Source: Pilatotrama ljubarskyi | Taxonomy: Eukaryota > Basidiomycota > Agaricomycetes > Polyporales > Polyporaceae | Reading direction: 5' to 3' | Assembly: GCA_022385805.1 (NCBI GenBank) | Contig: MU277699.1 | Coordinates: 1 to 64,000 of the forward strand | Length of the DNA stretch: 64,000 nucleotides | Shown: one piece after another, positions 1 through 11,724 of the stretch | Layout of the letters: every line of letters begins with the position of its first letter | Position numbering within the stretch: position 1 is the stretch's first letter | Notes under the pieces: model-generated | The model's database searches: none | Told to the model about the DNA's origin: nothing | The model's input: only the letters and a program-made list of their open reading frames with translations | Position numbers and translations under genes: made by a program

Positions 1-1139
1 CCGTCTGCTCGCCGACTACGGCACGCGTCCTAACACCTTGCAGAAGAGCGAGAGGATGACTGGCCCCGCTTTCGTGTTCTGGTGGTACAAGCACTCTCTG
101 CATCCCTCGGTCCGGAGCCCATTGAACGCTTCAAGGGCCGTGACTGATGTGAGGAATGGGTGACTCGAACACCGCGCTCTGTGGCCCCGGGATGTCAGGT
201 GAGTCATAATGTCAGCAGTTGGTTTACATACCTGACTGTGATTGTTCTCGAGCTTCTAATATTGATGCTTGGAAGGGACTCAGGATTTGAGGAGTCACTG
301 TGGACGGCTCTGTCCTCAGTGACGGATCGATCACCTCATCAACGACTGCGCGACATCAAGCATTCGAGAGAGTCACCCAAGTACTCTGGTAAGACACCGG
401 GTTAAGCATCCATGGTGATGTTACTCACCTTCTGGCAGGTTGCTCAAGCTCCCAGTTGACTGCTCAACCCCGTCGCTGTGATTCTGGCCCCCCACTAGTC
501 CAGACACAAGTCCAGATGAGGACGCCGCCGTCTTGCAGCCCAGGCTGGCGGTGGCTGCCATGGAATTACGGGGTGAGAAGCTGAGCGCAAACTCAGTGGT
601 AAAGCAGCAACGGACTGACCTTCTGGCCCAACTCTCATAGCATGCCCACCCGCCGCATCTGACGGCAAAGTGAACCCTCCAGACAGCTCGTGAAGATCCG
701 CCATACGCGGCGCGGTGAACCCTGGCATCAAGGAGGTACGTCCCGAGGTTGCATCGCTGTATTGAGGAGCTGGCACCCTCAGCGCTGACAGGACCGTCTC
801 CAAGGCAGCCTGGAGGTCGACTCCAGGTGTCGATGTGTGTGCCATTGGAGTGTTCCCCTGTGACCAGTTTGCGGTGAGGGCATGTTACTGAGGCTATCAC
901 TCTTGAGGCGTGCTTACCGGATGGTTGCTTGCTGCAGCTCTATCCTGCACTGGCAACCGGCTGGTTGCGGAAATGGTCGGGGCCGGCACGCTCGGTAAGG
1001 GCATCCCATCATCCGCGCCAGAGGATCCCGCACGCGATGAGGCACCTTGCGAGCCCATTGACGGCATTGAGGGACGATCGGGATGTAGGGAAGGGTGTCT
1101 CGCGACAGAACGACGGGACGGCATAGTGAGTACGAGCAC
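1..1139 (-). CDS. hypothetical protein, 3' part unresolved or beyond window edge
   Basis: Three exons on the minus strand join with consistent phase: 918-1139 (74 codons from an ATG at 1139), 620-857 and 429-554. All introns have good GT-AG ends (gtaagc, gtcagt, gtgagt donors). The product so far is Ser/Ala/Pro-rich without a recognisable domain. A further exon seems to start at 385. A basic Arg/Ser/Lys-rich open segment lies around 55-205, suggesting a nuclear, disordered protein, but how these parts join is unclear and the stop codon is not placed. I do not recognise the family. The phase agreement over two introns is the main support for it being a real gene. Confidence 0.4.
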
Positions 1140-2390
1140 CAGATCGGACTACTATACTGCTACTGCGGCAAGCTGATCTCCGAGTTTCGCCAGCGGGCTT
1201 TCAGAGCGCTTTTATACTGCAATCCGTCCTCTCGCCATGCCTTAATCTCATGCGCCCCTTCCGGTGCGATGACGTCGGGGCTCACCGTCGGTCCCGAGTC
1301 CCGACGCTCGGTGGCAGCGCCTGCCCAGTCCAGATCCCGCCGCAACCTCTGACGTTTGCTGAGCCCAGTTTGATGCGCCTCGACTGCGCACAGCACGGCG
1401 CCAATCTTCCCCACCACGACAAGAGGTGGAGGCCCGTCAACTCCCGGATATACATCCCCCGATGCGCGGGCTAGAACTGCCAGGCCGTGCGTCGCTCCGC
1501 TCCGCCACAGATTCTTGCAACACGTCCCAACAGCAGGATATATGTATACACTCCGTGACATATCTGTACTGATTTGTTTGTTGAATGTACAATGGACGAA
1601 TACACGTTCCTAAGCTGCGACACATGAGCGTGACCGTGCCAGTACTTGAAGCGCCCTATGGCGCGCTGCAATGTAAATCCGTTGATAAAGTGCTCGACGA
1701 GGACTATTCTGCGTAGAATATGCCGTCGCACGTTTTCGATGCCACGTACGCTCAGGCATAGCGAAGTTTCGAGATGATGTAGTCCTCGTCGCCACACAAT
1801 GCTATCTACATCGCACGCCTAGCTTCCAGCGGCTACCACGCGTCCGTCTCGTAGCCACGTGTAGTGACTGCGCGTCGCACCTCTGGCGATCACCAGCACG
1901 TATTTAACACATCCTAATCGTAGCCCAAGCACGCTCTACCGGATCGCCAAATCTGACTACTATAGGTGTATTCTCCGTACACGAAGACATCGCCGCAGAA
2001 GCTATCTCGGCCTCAACGCAGTGGATGTCAAAGAAACAACAACAGCGTCTTGAAGCTTGAGGGCTATCTGGACATGGGTGACGAACGTCATGGACGCTCT
2101 TACTTTGGGGTTACGCAGGGGTCCAGGAACATCGCCTGGGGAGGGCTCCGTGATTGGCAATGAAGCAGGCTGGATCATGGTCAAACAGTCTAGACCAGCA
2201 GGGTCAGTATTCCATGATTAGCCGGCGACCTACCGTTCATTACCGAGCAGAGGGCCACACGAGAGTGCTGGCATGTGAGGCTTGCGTACTGGCCGCAGTA
2301 GATGTTAGGACGCAATAATGATACAGATAGCAAATACACAGCGGCGGTGAGACGTTCGAAGGAGCATGCGGAAAAGTCCTGAGTGGGAGT
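1140..2390. other. intergenic, no gene recognised
   Basis: Only short, low-quality open frames occur here. It holds the 5' flank of the gene at the left edge and the 3' flank of RPB7. I see no repeat, tRNA or domain-like translation. Confidence 0.5.
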
Positions 2391-3211
2391 CTAGTCGATG
2401 ACGCCAAGATGGTCTTCTTTGATGGTTCCAATGGCGAACTGAGGAGGAGCGCATTTCGCCAGAGTCAGTTTTCCAATACTCCGAGAGGGCGATCTGACTC
2501 GGGAGAGAACATTGCACACGCACAATTTCTGTCGCGTCGACACGCGTGCCAACGATCTTCAGCCGCACCTTCGTGTTTTTCTCGATGATCTGCAGACGCG
2601 TTGCAGTGGGTGAACGCGTATAGGAATGTGGTACTGACCTGCTCTTCTGAGGCGAAGGAGGGTGGGTTCGAGTTCGGGTCAAACTTCATGTCTGGGTGAA
2701 TGAGCTGTAAAGTAACATGGGGGTTAATCGGTGTGCGCGAACTGTCCACACATGTTCTGGGGTGAGGCATACCTGGTGCGAGACGAATACTGTCAAGGGT
2801 CCGACATCCGCGAAGAAGCCCATCTTCCCGGAAATCCCACTTCAACGCAGCTCTTCCGGAGTGGCGTAAAACGACGAACCTTCGTTACATTGTTCACAAC
2901 CCCGTCGACCACCTGGCCCTTAAACGGTTTGAAGACAATCGCGCGGTAGCGCGTCACGAACTCGGCCTGCCCACTGCCCGGGAGCACCATGCCCTTCCCA
3001 ATATCCAAGATGGAGACGACAGCGATGATGTAGCCAAATTCACCAGAACAGGTGCCCTCCACATCCGAGTAAAGCTTGGACTCGAGGAAGTTGAGCATCC
3101 GCGGTCCGAAGTAGGACGGGTGGAGGAGGATCGTGTGCGAGAGCTCTTTCTGCAAACAATGAGAAACTGCCCATTGTAATCATGCTTGTGTAGTCTTACA
3201 ATGAAGAACAT
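2391..3211 (-). CDS. RPB7: DNA-directed RNA polymerase II subunit Rpb7
   Basis: Rpb7 forms the Rpb4/Rpb7 stalk of RNA polymerase II in the nucleus and contacts nascent RNA. Six exons give 170 aa, the usual length of the family: 3200-3211, 2880-3149, 2773-2823, 2639-2704, 2524-2589 and 2391-2438. All junctions keep frame and all introns are GT-AG. The first exon encodes only MFFI, followed by KELSHTILLHPSYFGPRM, the conserved tip of the N-terminal RNP-like domain. Other hallmark stretches are EGTCSGEFGYII, YRAIVFKPFKGQVVDG, NPPSFASEEQ and the C-terminal FAIGTIKEDHLG of the S1/OB fold. The gene is divergent from the F-box gene at 3682. A pyrimidine-rich tract (coding sense) lies just upstream of its start at about 3240-3280, as is common in fungal promoters. 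Confidence 0.95.
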
Positions 3212-3681
3212 GACGCCCAATAAGAGCCCGCACTGAAGGGGTGCAGGACGGTGTAGGAGGGGGAGGAGGAGGAGGAGGGCTACGGCCTGGCGGTCTCGGA
3301 GACGCGCCATCGGCACTTCCCGACAAACCTAAGCGCTCGCGTGGACGAGTCTTTGCACTGCGAAGTTACTGTATCCCTTTCTCTGGGGATGCGGAGGCTT
3401 TTGACCATGGATGTTGCCGAGGTGAGTACTCTACCAGACACTAAGTATAGTCTTTGGTCGACGGTAGGTACTACGACGTTCCTGACAGCGACAATCTTTG
3501 CACGGATCCTATCACGCTCAATCGCCTTCCGCCGTGTTCGTGTCAAGAATCAGTGCCTGAGTGGTCCGAGTCATGAGCGGGATATACAGTAGAGCGGTGT
3601 TGACTGAACGTGTTCTAAGTGCGCGGCTCTCCTCGCCCTTCTCCACACCACCACAGCGTGCCTTAGTAGCGCAAGCGCAAA
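3212..3681. promoter_or_regulatory. shared intergenic promoter of RPB7 and the F-box gene
   Basis: This is a 470-bp gap between two divergent start codons. A purine-rich (+ strand) GGA-repeat tract near 3258-3280 is the CT tract of the RPB7 side. No TATA box stands out. Confidence 0.5.
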
Positions 3682-5270
3682 ATGCCATGGGATCTGCTCT
3701 CTATCCTTCCTGTAGAACTCCTGCACTCGGTCAGTCAACTCTCCAATGCCGCGGAGCTGCGCTCGCTCTTGCTCGTGAATCGCCACCTCAACCAAGTTTT
3801 CACCCCGTTGCTCTACACCACCGTCATCATCGAGGACTACGCGACCGCGCAGAAATGCATCCGCACGCTCTCCAGGGACCCCTCCAGCCTCGTTTATGGG
3901 CGCGACCTGCCTTCGCTGGTGCACACCCTCAAGGTTGCCTTCAATCGGTGGGGTTTGCCCGCAGGACCCAAAGCGAAGCTCTTGCGCCGTCTCTGCCGCG
4001 CAATCGGTCGTATGACGAGTCTGCAGCATCTCACCTTCACTGCAGTGTACCTATGCACTCCGAAGGTGTTTGCGGCTTTGGTTCATGCTGCTGCGCCTAC
4101 ATTGCGGTCTCTCGAGCTCATCCCGGAGAACGAGAGAAATTGGACGGACGGCAGTGATCCTAGCATCCTCAAGAACTCCCCTCCTACGTTCCCGGAGCTC
4201 ACCTCGGTCACGTTCTCTATGTGGGACGATATGCCCTCATACTGGATGAACGTCTGCAAGCATGTACTGGCAGATCGCTCAGCTCACCTTCGCCAGATAA
4301 CTATCAAAGACCATCACAACATCAACCTCTCTCGCTTATTCTGCAATAACTCTGCGTGGTCGAGCCTCGTAGAGCTTACGTTGATGGTCAGGACCGTGCC
4401 CTTCGCTTCGCTCCCTGCCACGCCCAATGTGCGCAAGCTGCGCATTTCCGCAGCGAACGGCCCGGGATACGTTTGGGAGGGATTGACTGTTCCTCCGGAC
4501 GCGTTTCCAGAGCTCGAGACCCTCGAATGTCCATACCAGCTGCTTCCCGCATTTCTCCCCGCGACTGCGCGAACTCAGCGGCCGATTCGCTCCGTACGGC
4601 TCGACGACGCCTTCTACGACGAGGATGGCAGTGATCATGACTACACGCGCTGTGCGAGACCGGAATGGGACGATGTGTCGAAGGTGCTCACTTGCCTCCC
4701 GCGCTCGCCTGGTCCCGTTACCGACCTGAGCTTCTACATTGACTGGTTTGACGCGGACGAGTGCTGGGACGACGTGGCGCAGTACATGACCAAGCTAGAA
4801 AAGCTCGTGATCGTTTTCTTCCAGGATCCTGGCAATGTGAGTCCATTCAACCCGTGCTGACGGTGTCACCGTCTTCTGGGACGTTTACGATCTGTTTGGC
4901 ATGCTCACTGCCGTGCTACTCTCTGCAGTACGACTCCCTCGGGGACTGGGGCAAGACACTTCTTGCATACACGCCAAAGCTGCACACACTGCTCCTCTCC
5001 GATGCACCCACGAAGTCGAATGGCTCCGAGTTGGCCTTCATGTTTGCCTGGGACAGACACGTCCACGTAGCTTGGTTGGCAGAGTGGGACAAACATACCG
5101 TTGCGTTGAGGAACGCAGCGTTCACCTCCGAGTTCGTCTGGAGGAAGACCGCGAATGGGTGGGAAGCGTCGGAGGAGAAGGATGAGGACAGCGACGGCGA
5201 AGATGAAGACGATTGGGGTCGGAGTGACTCGGGCGATGAGAGCGAGGGAAGCGTAGTTCACGAAGGATAG
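3682..5270 (+). CDS. F-box domain protein
   Basis: Two exons, 3682-4836 and 4929-5270, joined in phase 0 (gtgagt donor, ctgcag acceptor), give 498 aa. The N-terminus, WDLLSILPVELLHSVSQL followed by an LRSLLLVNRHLNQVFTPLLY segment, is a typical basidiomycete F-box (about residues 3-45). The middle has leucine-rich, repeat-like spacing, as in fungal F-box proteins that bind SCF substrates. The C-terminus is a strongly acidic Asp/Glu/Ser tail. The F-box family would link to Skp1 in SCF ubiquitin ligases, but the substrate cannot be told from sequence. The gene is divergent from RPB7. Confidence 0.8.
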
Positions 5271-5706
5271 TAACTCCGGACCCTGCGCAGAGCTGCCATA
5301 AGATATTGCCCTTCTGTCTCTCAGTGTACCTGTAGATGCCCTTGAGCCGTCCGCGCGTCCGCAGTCCAGTGAGTTGTGAAAGTTACGAGCCTCAAAACAT
5401 CCAAGTCCCAGGACGGCTTTTCAAACAGATCATGTATGTCTGTAGCTTGCACGCATCATGATCATCAGTGAACGCGATTTGCTTACGATCGTCCATACGA
5501 CCGCAGGGAGCACTCGTGCACTTCGTTGACGAGTCGGATGCCGCCACTGCACCCACTGGAAGCAGGCAAATTCCGTTCAAGTTTCTTGCTTAATTGCTGA
5601 CAAGCACTATCCTCTCTAGCGAAGACCCCTTGGGTCGGTCTAGTGAGCTGCGATACTGGCACGTCAAATAGTTCAGATACAAGCATCTTCAAGCGCGCCG
5701 CGGATC
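5271..5706. other. intergenic, nothing recognised
   Basis: 3' flank of the F-box gene. Short open stretches only. Confidence 0.4.
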
Positions 5707-6259
5707 TTGGGGCTGTATAGCGTTGGTGAATCTCTACCATGCACCGGTACCATCTATGACGAGCACAACTCACGGAGGCCTCGAACGGCTGGTCAACAGC
5801 TCCTGTACTCTCAGCAAGCGCAGACATGCGAGATCACACAATCCACCAGCGACATCGACGTCTACGTCCTGCCCTCTCCCCAAGCCAGAGAGTACGTAGA
5901 CTGGCGTCTCATGCCGGCCACGCCTACCCAACCTGACCGACTCGCTATCGCAGCTACGTCCTAGACACCTACAAGCACATCGACTGGTCCCGTACAGCGA
6001 CTTCAACGCCACGACGCTTGACGCAGCGTTCGACGCCGTCAGCTCGCACGACGACGCGACTGCCGTCCCATTCCTCGTCGCGGACTTCACTCCTTCTGCG
6101 TCTGGGCCCAACTTGAACGCCCCTTCCTCAGTGAGCGGGAGCAGCGGAGCTCCGTCGGTCGCCCAGACTGGCACGGCGTCATCTACGGGGAGTGCGCCGA
6201 AAGAGACGACGACCAGCCATTCTGGCGCGCCGTCGAATTCGCCTGCCGCAGCACTGTGA
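5707..6259 (+). pseudogene. unidentified broken or mis-read gene fragment
   Basis: From about 5999 to the stop at 6257-6259 one plus-strand frame has strong coding character. It begins DFNATTLDAAFDAVSSHDD and ends in a Ser/Thr/Ala-rich tail like that of secreted or cell-wall proteins. Just upstream the best frame (ending YKHIDWS) lies one base out of register, at the CCC run near 5980. A plausible intron, gtacgt to cgcag, spans about 5892-5961. An upstream segment at 5829-5890 reads as a separate open exon. No family is recognised and no start is secure. A single-base assembly error or a genuine frameshift would both explain the break. Confidence 0.3.
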
Positions 6260-6780
6260 GCGCGTTTACTTGGTTGCTGAGCCTACCATCGGCTGTTGCT
6301 CATTTAGTCTTGCTTCATGCCCAGGCTCGTCTCGGGGATCCTCTGCATATCGGCATATGTCCTAGGAGCCTGAATGCTTCGAGCTCACTGGGAACGTCCT
6401 GGCTTTGGTTCACTACATTTAGCATGGCTCAGCGGGTGTCGAAGGCCGCTGTGCATCCTAGGGTTGGTTTAACACGTAACCGCTTCCAGTGAGGTGTTAC
6501 TGAGCTCAGTTGCTGGTGTTAGTAGGTCCAATTCACAGTAGGTCCTGCTCTGCCAGTTTCGTTACACCAGCAGAGCTGTATGCGCTTTTGGGACGTGTCC
6601 CTTTCCAGTGAGAAACGGGCGCAGACACAGTGGTAGGGATTGCATTACTAGAGCGGTGATGGTCATACACACTAAGTGAGTCTACAGTCTACGGTATTCA
6701 ACCTCGTTGCGGTCTACCATCTGAGCCCAGAAAGCGTCTGTGAGCAAAGACTCGCAAGTGGTCATGTCCGTACCAGGACC
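6260..6780. other. intergenic, nothing recognised
   Basis: 3' flanks of the fragment above and of the rhomboid gene. No supported feature. Confidence 0.4.
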
Positions 6781-8494
6781 TCATGGAGAGGTTGGGCCCC
6801 GAGATGTAGACGAACTCGGCGACGCCTTCGCGCTCTTGAGCGCGCCGCCGTGGAAGAAGTACGCTACGGGCAAATCCCACTCGCGGAACGCGTACCAGAT
6901 CTTCGCGCCGTACGCATACCAGAACGCACCGAACGCAGCGCCACCCAAATGTGCATAATGGTCAAACATCCTAGCGTGCCCTCATCAGTACCCTCCCGAC
7001 CACGGGGGAAGGGGGAAGCGGTGCTTACCTCCAGCCTCTGAGGACTCCGAGGATGTCAAACGCGAGGATGGCGGCGAAGCCGGTCTGGATGTTGATCGGG
7101 AACCAGGGCGGGATGACGAGCGTGATCTCCGCGTCGGGGAAGCCGAGCGCGGTGATGGCGAACAAGGCGTAGATGGCGCCGGACGAGCCGAGACAGTGCT
7201 CGCCCTCTTTCGCCTTCTTCATGGCCGTCGTCAGTGTGGACTCTGACGCGCCTGCGGACGCTGTGCTCGACGCGGCCGAGGAGGCGGACCGGAGCGTGCT
7301 CGGTGAGGAGTGCTCCGATTTGAGGCGGGCGATTAATCGCGGGTATCGCCAGCGAGCGTATGATACGTGCGAGACGAGGCTCGCAAAGAGACCGGCTGTG
7401 GTTGATAACCAGGTGCGGTTAATACAGTATGACGGATGGACGGCAGAAAGCGAGACATGCCAGATATGAAGAGCGCAAGTAAGTGCCATTTGGGCGACGG
7501 CTCGGAGAGGACGCCGCGCTCCTGTTCGACGGCCTTGGTGCGTACCATGAGTTGTTGGCTGGCTGCAGCGCCTGCTCTCCAAAGTCAGTGGTCGTGTCGT
7601 TCTAGCAGAGAGGAGACTTACCGAAGCTCGCGAGGGCCATGCAGTTGAAGGCCAGATGAAAAAAGTTCTCGTGGCTGATACACGTCCTGTTTAGCAAAAT
7701 ACCATGAATTGCAGAAGCGGGAGTGTCTTTCACCTGAACACGGCGGTCAAGAGCGTGTACGACCTCCCCGACAGCGGGTTATGCGTGAAGCTCCGCATCA
7801 TGAACTGATTCAATCGAGGGATCCGCCACGCCATGAAGACGGCGCAGTTCACGGCGCCGATGAGCCAGCACATGCGCTTGCCTTCGGATGCATTGAGGAT
7901 GGGTTGGAATACCTGCACGTAAGACCATATGGTCATAGCCTTGAGGGTCTCGGGGAGCTGCTCCATGGTATTCTTGAGGGTGGCCAGGCCGGCTTGCAGT
8001 TTCTGTCCGCACTGTTCGTACTGGCCAAGACGACACTGAGGGGGAGGTACGTACCCGACCAAAGGCATAGTACCTGGCTCGTGCGAGTTCCTCGGAACTG
8101 GGAGGTCGATCCTTGCGCAGACCCGTTTGGGGCGTGGAAACGATGTAGGCCCACCACTTGAAGAGGTCATAGTTGGTTAGATGCGCGCCGACGGCGAGCG
8201 CACCAAGTGTGCCCGCTATAACAAACTAGATCGTACAGGGTCAGAAGTGAATATGGAGGTACGATGTGCGCCGCTGCTCACCAAGACCTGGTTACCTATG
8301 GGCACAGTGCGCACGGCGTCGGTGAACGAGGGTAGTTTCTTCGCCTTCGCGACCTCCTCCCTGAAGAGCGGCGGTTTGGGCGCACCCTCCTCGACCACCC
8401 GCGGCAGTCGTCTGATGCGAGTGAACGAAAAGGAGCGTTGTGGAGGACGACATGGGAGAGGCCAGGCTCGGAGTGGGCGTAGTGTCCAAAGCAT
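6781..8494 (-). CDS. PCP1: mitochondrial rhomboid protease (Pcp1/Rbd1/PARL type)
   Basis: An intramembrane serine protease of the mitochondrial inner membrane. In yeast the homologue processes Mgm1 and Ccp1. Seven exons give about 464 aa: 8282-8494, 8055-8225, 7734-8020, 7622-7674, 7461-7574, 7029-7395 and 6781-6970. The N-terminus is Arg-rich and lacks acidic residues, as expected of a presequence. The first membrane segment is VLFVIAGTLGALAVG. Rhomboid hallmarks follow: FTHNPLSGRSYTLLTAVFSH, HENFFHLAFN (His and Asn of the active site region), the nucleophile motif GSSGAIYALF, and the catalytic His in HYAHLGGAAFG. The intron after exon 5 starts with GC (gcatgt). The intron between exons 2 and 3 is only 34 nt in this model, so that junction is the least certain. 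The gene is divergent from the methyltransferase-like gene. Confidence 0.9.
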
Positions 8495-8625
8495 CGCCGC
8501 GTACGAGGCTGCACAGGCGCCCGTCCACGTCAGGTTTTGTGCCTCTTGCCTCCTCCCTCCGACTCGACGCCCGCCGACGGCACACGCACTCGCGGCCGCA
8601 TTATATACTGATTTTCAGACGCGGC
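8495..8625. promoter_or_regulatory. 131-bp bidirectional promoter of PCP1 and the methyltransferase-like gene
   Basis: The start codons at 8494 (minus) and 8626 (plus) are only 131 bp apart. The sequence TTATATA lies about 25 bp upstream of the plus start (near 8600). It could serve as a TATA-like element or simply lie in the leader. Confidence 0.5.
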
Positions 8626-9947
8626 ATGTTCTTCTACATCTCCTTCCTCAGGCCCCCGGCGACCCACTCATTCCCCTCGGGCTCAATACTTATAACCCCG
8701 CAAGTCGCGAATGACCTCCGCACGGAGCCTTTCGACGGCGCGCAGGAGATCTACTACGCCTGGGCACCCGTCAATCCGAGTCGCACAGAGCCATATCCAA
8801 CCATCACCGCGCCGCAGAAGCTGACCGTATGGCGCCAGAGCAGCGCATACAAGGAGATTCCCGTGCCGTTGCCCCAAGGCCTGCGCGATGGGCAGTCGTA
8901 CCGACTCGTCCTCACCGCGCATGGTCAAGGAAGACCACATATCATCAACCTCGCCGCTCATGACCTCGGAATCAGACCGTTTCCGGTGCTGTCTATGCCC
9001 GTTCTCTTTAGCTCACGCGCGCGAGGAAGAGGCATGGGCGAGAAGCAGGAGCAGATCGAGCGAGTGTACAGGGTCCCCCTGCCATCCAGTGAGAACGGGT
9101 TTCTCACCGTGCGGGAGCAGACGTCGTTCGACTTGGACAAGGTGCGCCCAGCTATTGCGTGCGCTTGGGCAGTTCATGAATTGTGTAGACGTCCGGTAGA
9201 AAATATGGGACAGTGGCATCGGATTGAGCTCGTGGCTTGTCCAGCTGGCTCAGGATTCCGTTCGACCAAGCGAGGAACATCCTCTTGAACCTCTCGCCCG
9301 AGACGCGCTGTTCTCTCCACAATGCCGCAGCATCGTCGAGCTTGGTAGGTGTCCATACGGTCCGAGCGCCAGTCTTAGGCTCATATGCCGCGGTTGTAGG
9401 TGCCGGGACGGGCATTGTATCCCTGACACTGGGAGCCCTACGCTCAACAGTATCAAAGGACAAGGGTGGATGCATATTGACGACGGACCTAGGTATGCTC
9501 CTCTTGTCCCGCCTTATGCGCTCACATTGACCCGGAGTAGAGTCCGCCATGCCGCTACTGGGACAGAACGTATCCGCTAACAGTACCCTCTTCACCCTCC
9601 CCTCGACAAGGCCCCGCCCTCTAGTCCTCGACTGGGACAGCCCAGTACTCCCCGAAGACGTCCGCACCGTCCATACCGGCTTCGACGCGATCGTCATGGC
9701 CGACGTCACGTACAACACCGCGTCCTTCCCGTCCCTCATGCGGACGATTGCCTCCCTAATCAGCCTCAGTCCGCCAGGAGAGCCGCCCGTCATCGTGCTG
9801 GGGTACAAGGAGCGCGACCCGGCGGAGAGGACGCTGTGGGAGATGGCGAAGGAGATTGGCGTGTCGTTCGAGAACGTGGCGGAGAGGAAGGGCGCGGGTG
9901 GTCAGGCGGTTGAGATCTGGATAGGAAAGTGCGAAGAGCGTGTTTGA
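8626..9947 (+). CDS. methyltransferase family 16 (METTL21-like) putative protein-lysine methyltransferase
   Basis: Four exons, 8626-9141, 9200-9344, 9400-9492 and 9541-9947, keep frame and give 386 aa. The SAM-binding core is clear in the second half: WDSGIGLSSWL, then motif I ELGAGTGIVSLTLG (split by an intron inside the Gly-rich loop), post-I DLESAMPLLGQN, a LDWD motif, and ADVTYNTASFPSLMRT, which corresponds to the conserved D-V/I-x-Y motif of lysine methyltransferases of this family. The N-terminal 170 residues are not recognisable. Substrate unknown; relatives modify elongation factors or chaperones. An upstream in-frame ATG exists at 8440, but it lies inside the PCP1 coding region, so 8626 is preferred. 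Confidence 0.8.
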
Positions 9948-10097
9948 TGAGAGGTGCGTTCTTCTCCAGATGTTCTCTAATTTGACACTCAACAGGCTAT
10001 GCTTTTCAGGGCTTACTATTGGATACCGTTGAATGTACCGTCTAGCGAGATCGAGACTGGTGTTTACATTATCTATCGACTGGATTGGTGCTCCGCT

Positions 10098-11724
10098 CTA
10101 AGAGCAAGGTGCGTCGCCAGCTTGCAGCCGCTTCGCCGCGCTCGCGCGTCTCCTGCTATATCTGCCCCACGACGCTTTCCAAGACATCCCGCGCTCCCGC
10201 AAATCCTGGAGCCACGCGTCGCGCGAGGACATCCGTGCAAGGACGCGCACGTAGGCGGCGTCGCTCACCCCGAAGGAGGCGAAGCGCCGCGATGCGCGTC
10301 GCGTCCGTCTCCGGCAGAAAGCGCGCGCGGAGCATGTCAACGGAGTCTGTGCTGTGTTCTGGTGCAGCTGACTCTACCGGCGGAGGATTTTGATCCATGG
10401 CGTCTCTGGTCGATTTGTTGGAAGTCGTAACGCGCGTCGGCGGCGGTGGCCGAGGTTGTGATGGCCGGAGAAGACAAGGCCGGCTCGATGGAATGGATTT
10501 CGGAGCCGTGCACGCTGGTCGTCGACATGCTTTGAGGCTCCTGTGCTACGTCGTCAACTTGGCTCGAAGCCTGCTTCTGGATTTGACCGACTGCTGCGTC
10601 TCCGAGGGCCGTGTTGGTGCCACCTGGTGCTGTGGACCCTCTACCGCTGTTGTTCCCTGCTAAGCACGAGGTTTTCAGTTGCTCGCTCACGCTGTCGGGA
10701 TTTCTCTGGATCCCGAGCAGTTCCCTCACCTTCGCGTGCTGCAAGGCGCGCAGATGAGCGCTCAGGACACTGGCGGGCCCATTTGTGAGCAGACATCCTA
10801 TGCGAATGCATAAACACTTGGTATTCGCTGTGCAAAGTCTTGCGCGGACGATGCTTGTACGGAGACTAGGCCAAGGGTAAGCATCATACCATCAGTACTG
10901 AACAACGAATGTACAAACATTTTGAGAGGCTTCCGAGCCACTCCTGGCACAGCGGCGCTGCCGCACGAGCTCAAAGGACCCTCGTGTGCCTTCAGTGCGA
11001 TCTTCAGGTACGCGTCCACGGGCCATTCATCCACGTATTCCTTGCGGAGGATCGGCGTCCTCGCCAGCACCTTGATGGAGCGAGGATCTCGGTCAGCAGG
11101 ATTGATCGGAGGGTCGCTGTGAGTCACCCCGGACACTCTACCTCTGCCTTGATGATGTCTAGGGTCCGTTTGTCTTGCTTTCTGTAGGCGACGCGCACGT
11201 TAACGTGGCTCGCGGCTACGTCGCGGATTGAGGCCTGAGGAGACGAGGGAATGATTCAGAGGCCTATTCCCGCTGCCTTCGGCCTGCTGCATGGGATGAT
11301 GCAGCAGGCCCGGGGCCAGAGAGGTATCGATCCGACTTACGACGAGCCGCACAAGCTTGGGCGTGTCGTCCTCCAGGCGCATCTGCACCTGCAGAGAGAC
11401 GCCCCTGGGGTTCGTGTACACGCAGTACGGCATCCGGGGTGGGGGCGGGATAAGAGGGTCCTACGCCTGCGGAACGTCATTGATCAAGTGTTGGAGGTGA
11501 GCACGAAATCCGCACTGACTCGGACATGTATCAGATGATTCAATATACGTCTGCGGGTCCAACAGGCGCGGCCCAGCGTCACGCGTATAAACGGTAGCTT
11601 TGACAGTGAGAACGGTGCTGTGGTCGAAGGGCACCCCAGAGTTGCCGGTTCAGAGGCACGTATATATACCTTCGAAGACTGTCTGGCACGTCCAAAACTA
11701 GCAATCTCGCGCGGCGGGGCTCGC
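10098..11724 (-). CDS. unidentified multi-exon gene
   Basis: Several minus-strand stretches have strong coding character and are separated by plausible short introns. These are a segment ending TVYTRDAGPRLLDPQT near 11560-11610, RMPYCVYTNPRGVSLQVQM near 11390-11440, SHVNVRVAYRKQDKRTL near 11180, RTPILRKEYVDEWPVDAYL near 11010-11070, and a Ser/Gln-rich stretch at 10337-10744. Near the 3' end two overlapping frames compete (10098-10340 and 10156-10398). I could not fix the start or all splice sites and do not recognise a family. The product would be soluble, with a disordered C-terminal half. The region may be one gene or two. Confidence 0.35.
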
